Assembly (NCBI GenBank): GCA_017543725.1
Contig: JAFYFO010000354.1
Coordinates: forward strand, 1 to 14,802
Source: Eubacterium sp.
GTDB lineage: Bacteria > Bacillota > Clostridia > Oscillospirales > Acutalibacteraceae
DNA: 14,802 nt
Reading direction: 5' to 3'
A program made the translations under genes and the position numbers. This document shows, piece after piece, positions 1 through 6,447 of the stretch. Every line of letters begins with the position of its first letter. The first letter of the stretch is position 1. The notes under the pieces were generated by a model. That model had not been told where the DNA came from. It saw only the letters and a program-made list of their open reading frames with translations, and did no database searches.

Positions 1-308
1 ATTGCTTTTTCAAAAAAAGGGCACATCTGTATTTCATCTACTAAAAGATAATTGTTACAGTCCTCCCTGTATTTGCTTTCAACAAAATCCTCAAACGCGT
101 GGTATTCCAAAAGGTTTTCAAAATCGGTCAGGTTAAAATTAATGTGGGTGATATTTGCTTTTGAGTCGCTTGATTCAATATAATTAAGCAGTTCCTCCAT
201 TAATTTTGATTTTCCGCACCTGCGAACTCCTGTTATAACCTTTATATCGGGCGTTCCTATCAGTTGTGTTATTTCATTCAGATAATTTGTGCGTTTTATC
301 AGTTTCAT
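1..308 (-). CDS. AAA_14/DUF4143-type ATPase, N-terminal part (partial)
   Basis: The reading frame starts at ATG 308-306 and leaves the window at base 1, so only about 102 residues are visible. It has a Walker A motif GVRRCGKS at residues 27-34 and a Walker B core YLLVDE at about 87-92. This order and spacing, with an N-terminal KRxxYLxE-type lead and an ITGVRRCGKS loop, is typical of the AAA_14/DUF4143 ATP-binding family common in anaerobes, whose cellular role is poorly known and which is often suspected to be defence or mobile-element related. A GGAG ribosome binding site lies about 9 bases upstream of the ATG. It has its own promoter with an operator-like inverted repeat, and a terminator separates it from the upstream operon on the same strand, so it is a separate unit. 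The C-terminal DUF4143 part is not visible, so the subfamily is inferred. Confidence 0.85.
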   Translation of the reverse strand, partial: MKLIKRTNYLNEITQLIGTPDIKVITGVRRCGKSKLMEELLNYIESSDSKANITHINFNLTDFENLLEYHAFEDFVESKYREDCNNYLLVDEIQMCPFFEKA

Positions 309-337
309 ATTTTTTGCTCCGTTTTGTGTTTGTAATT

Positions 338-366
338 ATTATATCCTATTCATTCCCCAAAATCAA
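338..366 (-). promoter_or_regulatory. Sigma-A-type promoter of the AAA_14 ATPase gene
   Basis: On the minus strand a -35 box TTGATT (366-361) is followed by a 17-base spacer and a perfect -10 box TATAAT (343-338). The start codon is 29 bases further down, leaving a short leader with a GGAG ribosome binding site. The spacer contains one arm of the inverted repeat at 351-389. Confidence 0.75.
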
Positions 367-389
367 CATTTTTTCATTTTTGGGGAATG
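351..389. repeat. Perfect 12-bp inverted repeat overlapping the promoter (possible operator)
   Basis: CATTCCCCAAAA at 351-362 is matched exactly by its reverse complement TTTTGGGGAATG at 378-389, with a 15-base centre. One arm covers most of the -35/-10 spacer and two bases of the -35 box, and the other lies just upstream of the -35. It has no T-tract suited to either neighbouring gene and sits upstream of a promoter, so an operator for a dimeric or tetrameric regulator fits better than a terminator. The regulator is unknown; autoregulation by the ATPase or its partner is possible. Confidence 0.6.
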
Positions 390-420
390 GGAGCATTGGA
401 AACGGGCGTTAAAGGGTCTG

Positions 421-448
421 AAAAACGCTCTGCAAATTTCGCAGAGCG
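421..448 (-). terminator. Intrinsic terminator of the acyl-transfer operon
   Basis: Read on the minus strand, an 8-bp GC-rich stem (448-441 with 433-426, CGCTCTGC type) with a 7-base loop is followed by TTTTT (425-421). It lies 10 bases after the stop codon of the C39-like peptidase gene and should end the five-gene operon before the ATPase promoter. Confidence 0.75.
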
Positions 449-457
449 CTGTTTTGT

Positions 458-814
458 TTAGTATATTTCCCAATAATATTTTCTGTTGCAAACGGGGAAG
501 TCCTGCATAACTCCGTGTTCGGGGTCGTAGAAGATTCCGTTTGAAAAGAGCGACCAATGCCAGCAGCGCGGAGTTTCAAGACTGAGCAGCGCTGTCGGCG
601 GAAGTTCGCTTTTGCTTTGAGCCTGCTTTCTTTCATCCGAAATTTTAAATCCGTGTGAAGAAAGGAAGGCTTTCATTTCTTTAAGATTTGTTTCTTTGAA
701 ATTATTGAGTTCTTCTGCAACCTGACCGACGGGAATATCGCTCAGCATTGCAAGAACTGCCTGACCGCATTGCAGGTCGGTTGGTTCGTGAATATATTTT
801 ATTTCTTTAATCAT
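458..814 (-). CDS. Small C39-like (papain-fold) cysteine peptidase family protein
   Basis: This 118-residue protein has a papain-like Cys/His/Asp arrangement: Cys16 in the helix-start motif LQCGQAVLAML, His86 in CWHWSLF and Asp97 in IFYDPEHG. That pattern is the C39/C39-like fold, normally a protease that cuts after double-glycine leaders, or a transglutaminase-like relative. At this length it is a bare catalytic domain. There is no signal peptide or membrane segment, so it should act in the cytoplasm unless it rides on a membrane partner. The ATG has a GAGG site upstream, and the gene starts 13 bases after the stop of the SGNH gene, making it the last member of the acyl-transfer operon. Its substrate is unknown; a thioester or ester of the carrier-bound acyl group is one possibility. 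Confidence 0.7.
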   Translation of the reverse strand: MIKEIKYIHEPTDLQCGQAVLAMLSDIPVGQVAEELNNFKETNLKEMKAFLSSHGFKISDERKQAQSKSELPPTALLSLETPRCWHWSLFSNGIFYDPEHGVMQDFPVCNRKYYWEIY

Positions 815-827
815 TTTATGAGCCTCG

Positions 828-1835
828 TTATTTATCTAAAAAGCGCTCAAATTTCTTCAGGTCGTTATCCCAGGACTGATATTTTTTGTTTCCTCTTAAA
901 TCTTCAATGGAATAGTTATTATCAATATATTCCCCAACAAAACGGGTAACCTTTTTTGCGCCGGGATAGTTGAGATGATTGCCCTCGTCCCTGAAAGAAT
1001 CCCTGATATCAATGCCCATTTCATCAAGGAAGAGATTGAGGTCAAGAAAAGGAATATTTCTTTCTTTTGCATATTCTTCAACGCCGTTGTGCCTTGCCAT
1101 ATTCCAGGTGTTGATTGAAGGAAGGGTTAAAATCATAACTTCGCTGCCCTTCGATTTGCAAAGCGCAATCAGGGCGTCTGTTTGCTCGGCGTTGAAATTG
1201 CTCATTCTGTCGATATCCGCTGTCGGCTTCATATAATCAATGCTTTCAAGTTTGCAGATTTCGTTGCTGTATTTATAGCCGTGGGGATTATAGGGCGATT
1301 TCTTGCTGTTGTCTTTTCCGCCCATCCAGTAGTTATGAAACTTGAAAATAGTGTATACCCCTTCAACCTTGTGGGTGAAGTTATCGGGATTTCTTCTTTC
1401 AAAAAAGTCCGAAAGTCCGTTTGTTTTTCTGAGTTCATTTCCAACTTCATCTTCGCCGTCGTAAAACATATCCGTTTCGATAATAACAAGGTCGGGCGAC
1501 TGGTTTTCATAGATTAGTTTCATCAGGTCGATTGATTCCTGAATGGTTTGATGAATCGAGGCGGAAACAGTGCTTGTGTGGCCGTATTCCTTCCATAAAT
1601 CAAGGGGCGAAAAGCCCGAATAAACATCGCTGTTTCCGATTCCGACAATCTGAATAGTCTGCTCCTCGTCATTCATAAAGGAATAGGCGTCTTTTTTTCT
1701 GTTGTTGAATTTCGTTGCGGATTTCTCTGAAAATCCGGCAAGTGAAATGCACTGCAAAACAACGAAAAACGCAAGAACAAACGCAACTATCTTGATAATT
1801 TCAATTGCTTTTTCTTTAACTAACGCTTTATCCAT
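828..1835 (-). CDS. DltD/AlgX-like SGNH-fold protein with N-terminal membrane anchor
   Basis: The 335-residue protein begins with a short basic stretch and one hydrophobic segment (about residues 13-33), then an extracytoplasmic domain. SGNH signatures are a block I motif with candidate nucleophile Ser69 in GIGNSDVYSG, and a C-terminal block with Asp283 and His287 in DEGNHLNYPG. This is the layout of DltD, AlgJ/AlgX and related proteins that work with an MBOAT acyltransferase to move an acyl group onto, or hydrolyse it from, a cell-surface polymer. The gene starts 2 bases after the MBOAT gene ends, which implies coupled translation and a shared complex at the membrane. The family match is from motif and context; the substrate is not known. 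It is somewhat shorter than typical DltD (about 390-420 residues). Confidence 0.8.
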   Translation of the reverse strand: MDKALVKEKAIEIIKIVAFVLAFFVVLQCISLAGFSEKSATKFNNRKKDAYSFMNDEEQTIQIVGIGNSDVYSGFSPLDLWKEYGHTSTVSASIHQTIQESIDLMKLIYENQSPDLVIIETDMFYDGEDEVGNELRKTNGLSDFFERRNPDNFTHKVEGVYTIFKFHNYWMGGKDNSKKSPYNPHGYKYSNEICKLESIDYMKPTADIDRMSNFNAEQTDALIALCKSKGSEVMILTLPSINTWNMARHNGVEEYAKERNIPFLDLNLFLDEMGIDIRDSFRDEGNHLNYPGAKKVTRFVGEYIDNNYSIEDLRGNKKYQSWDNDLKKFERFLDK

Positions 1836-1837
1836 AA

Positions 1838-3418
1838 CTAAAAGTTAGCGTATATCAAATCAACAACGCCGTACTCCTCTCCGTAAGCACCGAAAATGAT
1901 GATTACAAATATTGCCGCAAGATATAAAACAAATTTGAGCGCAAAGGGAAGGCGATATATCTTCTCCGTTATATCGCAGCCTTTTTCTTTGATTATGCCG
2001 ACTGAAAGGATGATGAAAAATCCGATAACAATAACCGCCCAGTCGTATATATTAAGCCCAAATCCGTTTTTATGTCCGATTAAAAGAACGGAGAAATCAA
2101 TATTCCTGAACATTGATTTAAACATCAAAAAGGCTGTTTTAAGGTCATCCGCCCTGAAAATGAGCATACCGATATTTACTATAACAACCGTTCTTAAAAC
2201 ACTGAAAATGCCGTATGCTCTGCCCTCACGATTGATTTTGAGTTTCTCGAAAAACTTATCCGAAAGCGGCTTGATAAACATTCCGAGCATCATAAGAAAA
2301 TAATAGTATAAGCCGTAAACGATGTATTTCCAGCCTGCACCGTGCCAGAAACCGTTTGTGAACCAAACGAAAAAGAGCGCCGTTGCAGTCGGGATAAGCC
2401 CTGCATAATACTGATTGAATTTTTCTTTCGTTTTTGCGGAAAGATTTTTGATTCCCTTTGAAAGCGAAACGGGATAAAAGATATAATCCCTGAGGAATGC
2501 GCCGAGAGTTATATGCCATCTCTGCCAGAATTCGTTTATTGATTTTGCAAAGAAGGGCTGATTGAAGTTTTCGGGAAGTTTTATTCCGAGGAACGAGCCA
2601 AGACCGCAAACTATATCCATAACTCCCGAAAATTCGCAGTATAACTGAAGGGTGTAAAACGCTATGCCTGCGGCAATCTGCAAGCCGCTGTATCTTTCAT
2701 AATTGTCAAAAACAGCGCTGACAAGAATAACAGCCCTGTCGGCAATAACAATTTTTTTGAAAAGACCCCAGACCATTCTGATATAGCCCTTGCTGATGTC
2801 TTCAAGATTGTTATATTTGCATTTTGAAAGTTGAGTTCCGAGTTGGTCGTATCTCGCTACTGGCCCCTCAACAACCGTCAGCATAAACGAAAGATAGAGC
2901 GAAATTTTAAGGGGATTTTTCTCCGCTTCGATTTTGCCGTAATAAACATCAGCCATATAACTGATTCCCTCAAGAACAAAGAAGGATATTCCGAGCGGCT
3001 GAATAATTCCGGGATTTGCAATATTTGATTTGAAAATCCCGTTGACTGTTTCAACAAAGAATCCCGTATATTTGCAGATGAGCAGTATTAAAACAACCAA
3101 CAAAACGGCAAAAGTTAAAATGCGGCGTTTATATTGGTTATATTGTGCTCTGATTTTCTTTTTCTCTTCTTTATCGGAGGAGGCTTTGCGCTTTCCCTTC
3201 ATCTTGCTTTGCATTTTTTCAAGCCATAATCCGCAGCCCCAGACTGCAAGCGAAACAAGAATCAGCGGAATAACATTTCCTTTTGACGAAACAAAATAAA
3301 AGAAATATGAGCCGCAAAGAAGAACAATCCATCTGACTTTCTGCGGCATAATGCTGTATATAACAGCGGTTATGCCGAAATAAAGCAGAAAGAAGGAAAA
3401 CGAGGTGTAACTAACCAT
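1838..3418 (-). CDS. MBOAT family O-acyltransferase (DltB/AlgI-like)
   Basis: A 526-residue polytopic membrane protein with many hydrophobic helices and a charged cytoplasmic loop at about residues 66-99. The MBOAT hallmarks are present: invariant His359 in the helix motif NGFWHGAGW and the conserved His302 in FWQRWHITLGAFLRDY. In DltB and AlgI these residues line a tunnel through the membrane where the acyl group on a carrier protein meets its extracellular acceptor. The ATG lies 2 bases after the carrier-protein stop, and an SGNH partner follows, so the gene product probably receives its acyl group from that carrier. The family is secure; whether the acceptor is teichoic acid, lipoteichoic acid or exopolysaccharide cannot be read from the sequence. 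Confidence 0.93.
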   Translation of the reverse strand: MVSYTSFSFFLLYFGITAVIYSIMPQKVRWIVLLCGSYFFYFVSSKGNVIPLILVSLAVWGCGLWLEKMQSKMKGKRKASSDKEEKKKIRAQYNQYKRRILTFAVLLVVLILLICKYTGFFVETVNGIFKSNIANPGIIQPLGISFFVLEGISYMADVYYGKIEAEKNPLKISLYLSFMLTVVEGPVARYDQLGTQLSKCKYNNLEDISKGYIRMVWGLFKKIVIADRAVILVSAVFDNYERYSGLQIAAGIAFYTLQLYCEFSGVMDIVCGLGSFLGIKLPENFNQPFFAKSINEFWQRWHITLGAFLRDYIFYPVSLSKGIKNLSAKTKEKFNQYYAGLIPTATALFFVWFTNGFWHGAGWKYIVYGLYYYFLMMLGMFIKPLSDKFFEKLKINREGRAYGIFSVLRTVVIVNIGMLIFRADDLKTAFLMFKSMFRNIDFSVLLIGHKNGFGLNIYDWAVIVIGFFIILSVGIIKEKGCDITEKIYRLPFALKFVLYLAAIFVIIIFGAYGEEYGVVDLIYANF

Positions 3419-3420
3419 TA

Positions 3421-3651
3421 TCAGTCCTCATCCTCAAGGCGCTCAATAAGAGCAAGAATTGCCTGCGGTGTTTTGAAGTTTTCGGGAGTTATATCCCTTG
3501 CGGTTATATCAACATCAAATTCATCGCTGAGCGCTGAAATAAGAGTTATCATTGCAAGTGAATCAATGATTTTTTCATCAATTAAAGCGGTGTTTTCATT
3601 GATTTGTGCCGAGGGCTTTATGCCTTTGATGATTTCAATAATTTTTTCCAT
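3421..3651 (-). CDS. Acyl-carrier protein (DltC-like, phosphopantetheine attachment site)
   Basis: A 76-residue acidic carrier protein. The phosphopantetheine site is Ser31 in the motif IIDSLAMITL, the usual start of helix II, and the remainder has the normal four-helix carrier length. Once modified it would carry the acyl group loaded by the adenylation enzyme and deliver it to the MBOAT protein. Its ATG overlaps the stop of the adenylation gene by one base (TAATG on the minus strand), so the two are translationally coupled. In standard dlt operons the carrier gene follows dltB; here it comes before it. Confidence 0.92.
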   Translation of the reverse strand: MEKIIEIIKGIKPSAQINENTALIDEKIIDSLAMITLISALSDEFDVDITARDITPENFKTPQAILALIERLEDED

Positions 3652-5153
3652 TATTTTATCCTCTTTTCAAGTTCTTTTCTGTCTGTTTTTCCGTTTGCAT
3701 TTCGCGGCAAAGACGCGGTTTTGATTATTTCATCGGGTATGAAATATGCGTTGAGTCTTGATTTTAAAACGGCAAGCACTTCCTCTTCCTTAACTTTTGA
3801 AGCGCTGTAAAACAAAATGATTTTTTCGTTTGCCTTATCAAAAACGCAGGCACATTCCTTAACTCCGTCAATCGCGGTTGCGGCGGCTTCTATTTCGCCG
3901 AGTTCGATTCTGTATCCCATTCTTTTAATCTGGAAATCTTTTCTTCCGATATAGATTATTTCGCCCTTTTCATTCATTTTAACAAGGTCGCCAGTTTTAT
4001 AGCAGGTTTCGGGATAGGCATTGTTCAAGGGATTCTGAACAAACATTTCAGCGGTTTTTTCGGGATTGTTATAATATCCTGCGGCAACGAAAGGTCCGCG
4101 GACATAGAGTTCGCCTTCTTCGTTGATATCAGCCTCTTTGCCGTCCTCCCTGAGAATGAAAACATTGCAGTTTTCGCAGTGTTTTCCGATTGGAAGCGAT
4201 TCATCATCGTCAAAATCCCTGTCTGCAACAAAGAAAGTGCAGATATCCGTTGTTTCCGTCGGACCGAAGAGATTTGCAAAAACAGTTTCTTTCGGAAGAT
4301 ATTTCTTCCAGTAGTTCAGAAACTTAACGGGCATAACCTCGCCTGCAAAGAGAACTGTTTTGAGATACTGCGGTATTTGAGTATCAAAAAGTTTGAAGTT
4401 TGCGGCAATTCCGAAAGCGCTCGGAACCCAGTAAATCGTGTTTATTTTGTTCTTGTTTAAAAACTCCGTCAGCATTATCGGGAACGAAAAAAAGATTTTC
4501 GGAATGATAATCAGCGTTGCCGCGCTTCTTAAAGTTGAATAAATATCGGTTACCGACATTGAAAAATAAAACGGAGTCTGATTTCCGAAAACGGTTTTTT
4601 CATCAATCGAAAATTCATCAACCGCCCATTTGCTGTAGGTTAAAACATTTTTATGATTGATAACAGTTCCTTTGGGCATTCCCGTTGAGCCCGAAGTGTA
4701 AAGTATGTAAAGCGGGTCGTTTTCCGTTTGATAAGAGCGGATTGAATTCAGAACCTCGCTGTTTATCTCGGTTTGTTTGAGATTATCTATAAGAAAAACT
4801 TCGATGCCGTATTGCTGAGCGCTGTCAAAATTATCCCTGTCTGCAACAATGGCGGCAGGGTCAAGCGTTGCAAAGATTTTTTCAACTCTTTCTTTCGGCA
4901 TTTCGGAATCAATAACCGTGTAGATATTTCCGCTGTAAACAATTCCCATCATCGCATTGATAACATCAACGCTTTTGCTGATGATTATTGCAATCGGTTT
5001 GCTTTTTAAATTGAGCAGTGCAAGCGCTGTGCCGATTGATTTTGCATTGCTTTCAAGTTCGGAATATGTTTCAGCGCCTTTTTCGTCTGCAAAAGCAATC
5101 TTATCGGGAAATCTTGCCGCAGATTTTTCAAGAAGTTCAAGAATATTTTTCAT
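3651..5153 (-). CDS. Adenylation (AMP-binding) enzyme, DltA-like with altered substrate pocket
   Basis: A 500-residue stand-alone adenylation enzyme, the usual DltA length. Core motifs are intact: P-loop YTSGSTGMPKG (152-162), NLFGPTETT (294-302), YKTGDL (385-390), the GRKDFQIKR hinge (403-411) and the C-terminal NANGKTD with catalytic Lys489. It should make acyl-AMP and load the downstream carrier at Ser31. Two pocket positions differ from DltA. The A4 motif reads PFYFSMS (194-200), with Ser198 where FDxS enzymes have the Asp that holds the substrate amino group. The FCGE Cys of D-Ala-specific DltA is Ala270 in LFAGEVMP. The substrate is therefore probably not D-alanine and perhaps not an alpha-amino acid. 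The start ATG has a GAGG site 7 bases upstream, and the gene is the first of the five-gene operon. Confidence 0.9.
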   Translation of the reverse strand: MKNILELLEKSAARFPDKIAFADEKGAETYSELESNAKSIGTALALLNLKSKPIAIIISKSVDVINAMMGIVYSGNIYTVIDSEMPKERVEKIFATLDPAAIVADRDNFDSAQQYGIEVFLIDNLKQTEINSEVLNSIRSYQTENDPLYILYTSGSTGMPKGTVINHKNVLTYSKWAVDEFSIDEKTVFGNQTPFYFSMSVTDIYSTLRSAATLIIIPKIFFSFPIMLTEFLNKNKINTIYWVPSAFGIAANFKLFDTQIPQYLKTVLFAGEVMPVKFLNYWKKYLPKETVFANLFGPTETTDICTFFVADRDFDDDESLPIGKHCENCNVFILREDGKEADINEEGELYVRGPFVAAGYYNNPEKTAEMFVQNPLNNAYPETCYKTGDLVKMNEKGEIIYIGRKDFQIKRMGYRIELGEIEAAATAIDGVKECACVFDKANEKIILFYSASKVKEEEVLAVLKSRLNAYFIPDEIIKTASLPRNANGKTDRKELEKRIK

Positions 5154-5197
5154 ATCATACCTCGCGGTAGTTAAATCGGTTGTGTAATAACGCCTAT

Positions 5198-5226
5198 ATT
5201 ATAACATATAAAGTATAAAAGTACAG
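5198..5226 (-). promoter_or_regulatory. Promoter of the acyl-transfer operon (extended -10)
   Basis: On the minus strand TGTTATAAT gives a perfect -10 box TATAAT (5203-5198) with the TG extension one base ahead. The 6 bases at a 17-base spacing (5226-5221, CTGTAC) match the -35 consensus poorly, so promoter strength would rest on the extended -10. The leader to the adenylation ATG at 5153 is about 38 bases. It shares a 242-base divergent intergenic region with the metallo-beta-lactamase-fold gene; no riboswitch-like structure was recognised there. Confidence 0.6.
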
Positions 5227-5241
5227 ACACAAAATATTGAG

Positions 5242-5270
5242 TTGCAAATCATTTTAAGTGTGCTTATAAT
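5242..5270 (+). promoter_or_regulatory. Promoter for the metallo-beta-lactamase-fold gene
   Basis: A -35 box TTGCAA (5242-5247), a 17-base spacer and a perfect TATAAT (5265-5270) predict transcription from about 5277, with a leader of about 120 bases. A second, weaker candidate is the extended -10 TGTTATAAA at 5325-5333, which would give a leader of about 55 bases. Two copies of TTATAAATT (5313-5321, 5327-5335) lie there, in very AT-rich DNA. Confidence 0.55.
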
Positions 5271-5395
5271 ATATTATGTAGAAAAAAGAAGAAAAAACAG
5301 TTGTTTGATTAATTATAAATTTTATGTTATAAATTAAAAGACTTATCGCTCAAAAAGGATTATTATATAAGAAAAAAACAATGTGAGGAAGAGCG

Positions 5396-6403
5396 ATGAA
5401 AAAGAAGATTTTAATAGTTGCTGCTGCGGTTCTTGCCTGTGCGGTTGCTGCGCTTTCGATTGTTTATTTTAAGGTCTGGAGGTTTGATATGGAATTTAAT
5501 GAATACAGGGGAAATTTAGCAGTTGAAAACGCTTCCCGGGATAATTCAAAGGATAAAATCCACTTTCTTAAAACAGGCTCTTCAGACGCAATATTAATTG
5601 AAAGTCAGGGGCATTTTGCGCTTGTTGACGCCGCTGAAGACAGCGATAATCCAAGAGGATTTGAAGAACTTGAATTCGAAGGATATGAAGATGTTGTTGT
5701 TGATTATTTAAAGAAAAACGCGAGCCAAAAAGACGGAAAAGTCCACCTTGATTTCATTCTCGGAACTCATTCCCACAGCGACCATATCGGCGGATTTGAC
5801 ACGGTTATTTACGATGATGATATTATAATTGATAAGGCGTTTTTAAAGGAATATAAGGAAGAGCAAATCAGGGAAAAAGAGGTTGTTGAATGGGATAATC
5901 AGGAGGTTTACGACCAAATGATAACAGCCCTGAAATCAAAGAGTATTCCAGTTGTTTCGGATATAAGCAGCGAGCCTTTTGATTTCGGAAATTTCAAACT
6001 GACTTTCTTCAATACCGTTGATGAAAACACAGAAAAAGTCGGCGAAAACGATAACTCCCTCGGCGTTCTCGTTGAGAAGAAAGGCGCGAGAATTTTCCTT
6101 TCGGGCGATATTGATAATATATCGGGGGATGAAGACAGAATCGGAGCCGAACTCGGTCATATTGATGTTCTTAAAGTCGGGCATCATTCATATGCAAAAT
6201 CAACGAGCGAAGGCTGGCTTGAAAACCTTTCTCCCGCGGTTTGCGTTGTAACAAATGATTATGAAAGATGCGATAAGAAAACTCTGAGAAGGATAACCCA
6301 AATTGCAAAATGTCCCATTCTTATAACGGGCGCTGAAAACGGCGTTATCGTTTCGGTTGACGACAGCGGAAAAATCAGTTATTTCAATGAAATAATGGAA
6401 TAA
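5396..6403 (+). CDS. Membrane-anchored metallo-beta-lactamase-fold hydrolase (ComEC-like MBL domain)
   Basis: A 335-residue protein with basic residues and one hydrophobic segment (about residues 4-24), followed by an extracytoplasmic metallo-beta-lactamase fold. The metal motif HxHxDH is THSHSDH (His125, His127, Asp129, His130), and further ligands are likely Asp238 in FLSGDID and His263/His264 in VGHHS. This combination, with SGD and VGHHS blocks, matches the MBL domain of the competence protein ComEC and its free-standing relatives, which act on nucleic acids or other phosphodiesters. VLAC at residues 12-15 is a possible but poor lipobox, because hydrophobic residues continue after the Cys. 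A GAGGA site lies 6 bases before the ATG. The gene is monocistronic and ends at a strong hairpin. The substrate is unknown. Confidence 0.82.
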   Translation: MKKKILIVAAAVLACAVAALSIVYFKVWRFDMEFNEYRGNLAVENASRDNSKDKIHFLKTGSSDAILIESQGHFALVDAAEDSDNPRGFEELEFEGYEDVVVDYLKKNASQKDGKVHLDFILGTHSHSDHIGGFDTVIYDDDIIIDKAFLKEYKEEQIREKEVVEWDNQEVYDQMITALKSKSIPVVSDISSEPFDFGNFKLTFFNTVDENTEKVGENDNSLGVLVEKKGARIFLSGDIDNISGDEDRIGAELGHIDVLKVGHHSYAKSTSEGWLENLSPAVCVVTNDYERCDKKTLRRITQIAKCPILITGAENGVIVSVDDSGKISYFNEIME

Positions 6404-6404
6404 A

Positions 6405-6442
6405 AAAAGCACGGAGCGGCGATAAAACCGCTTCGTGCTTTT
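6405..6442. terminator. Bidirectional intrinsic terminator between convergent genes
   Basis: A 15-bp stem (6405-6419 with 6428-6442, one G-U pair) with an 8-base loop is flanked by A residues on the left and TTTTAGTTTTT on the right. It lies just after the stop of the MBL-fold gene and before the stop of the convergent condensation-like gene, so it can serve both strands. Confidence 0.85.
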
Positions 6443-6447
6443 AGTTT

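Noticed and set aside
289..510. Plus-strand open frame of 73 codons over the ATPase promoter and terminator
   Set aside because: It runs across a promoter, an inverted repeat and a terminator on the other strand, has no ribosome binding site and no recognisable domain.
1182..1517. Plus-strand open frame of 111 codons
   Set aside because: It lies wholly antisense within the SGNH gene, whose motifs are clear; it is an antisense shadow without a start signal.
5226..5395. Riboswitch in the long leader of the MBL-fold gene
   Set aside because: The leader is AT-rich, without GC stems or a recognisable aptamer; no terminator hairpin precedes the gene.
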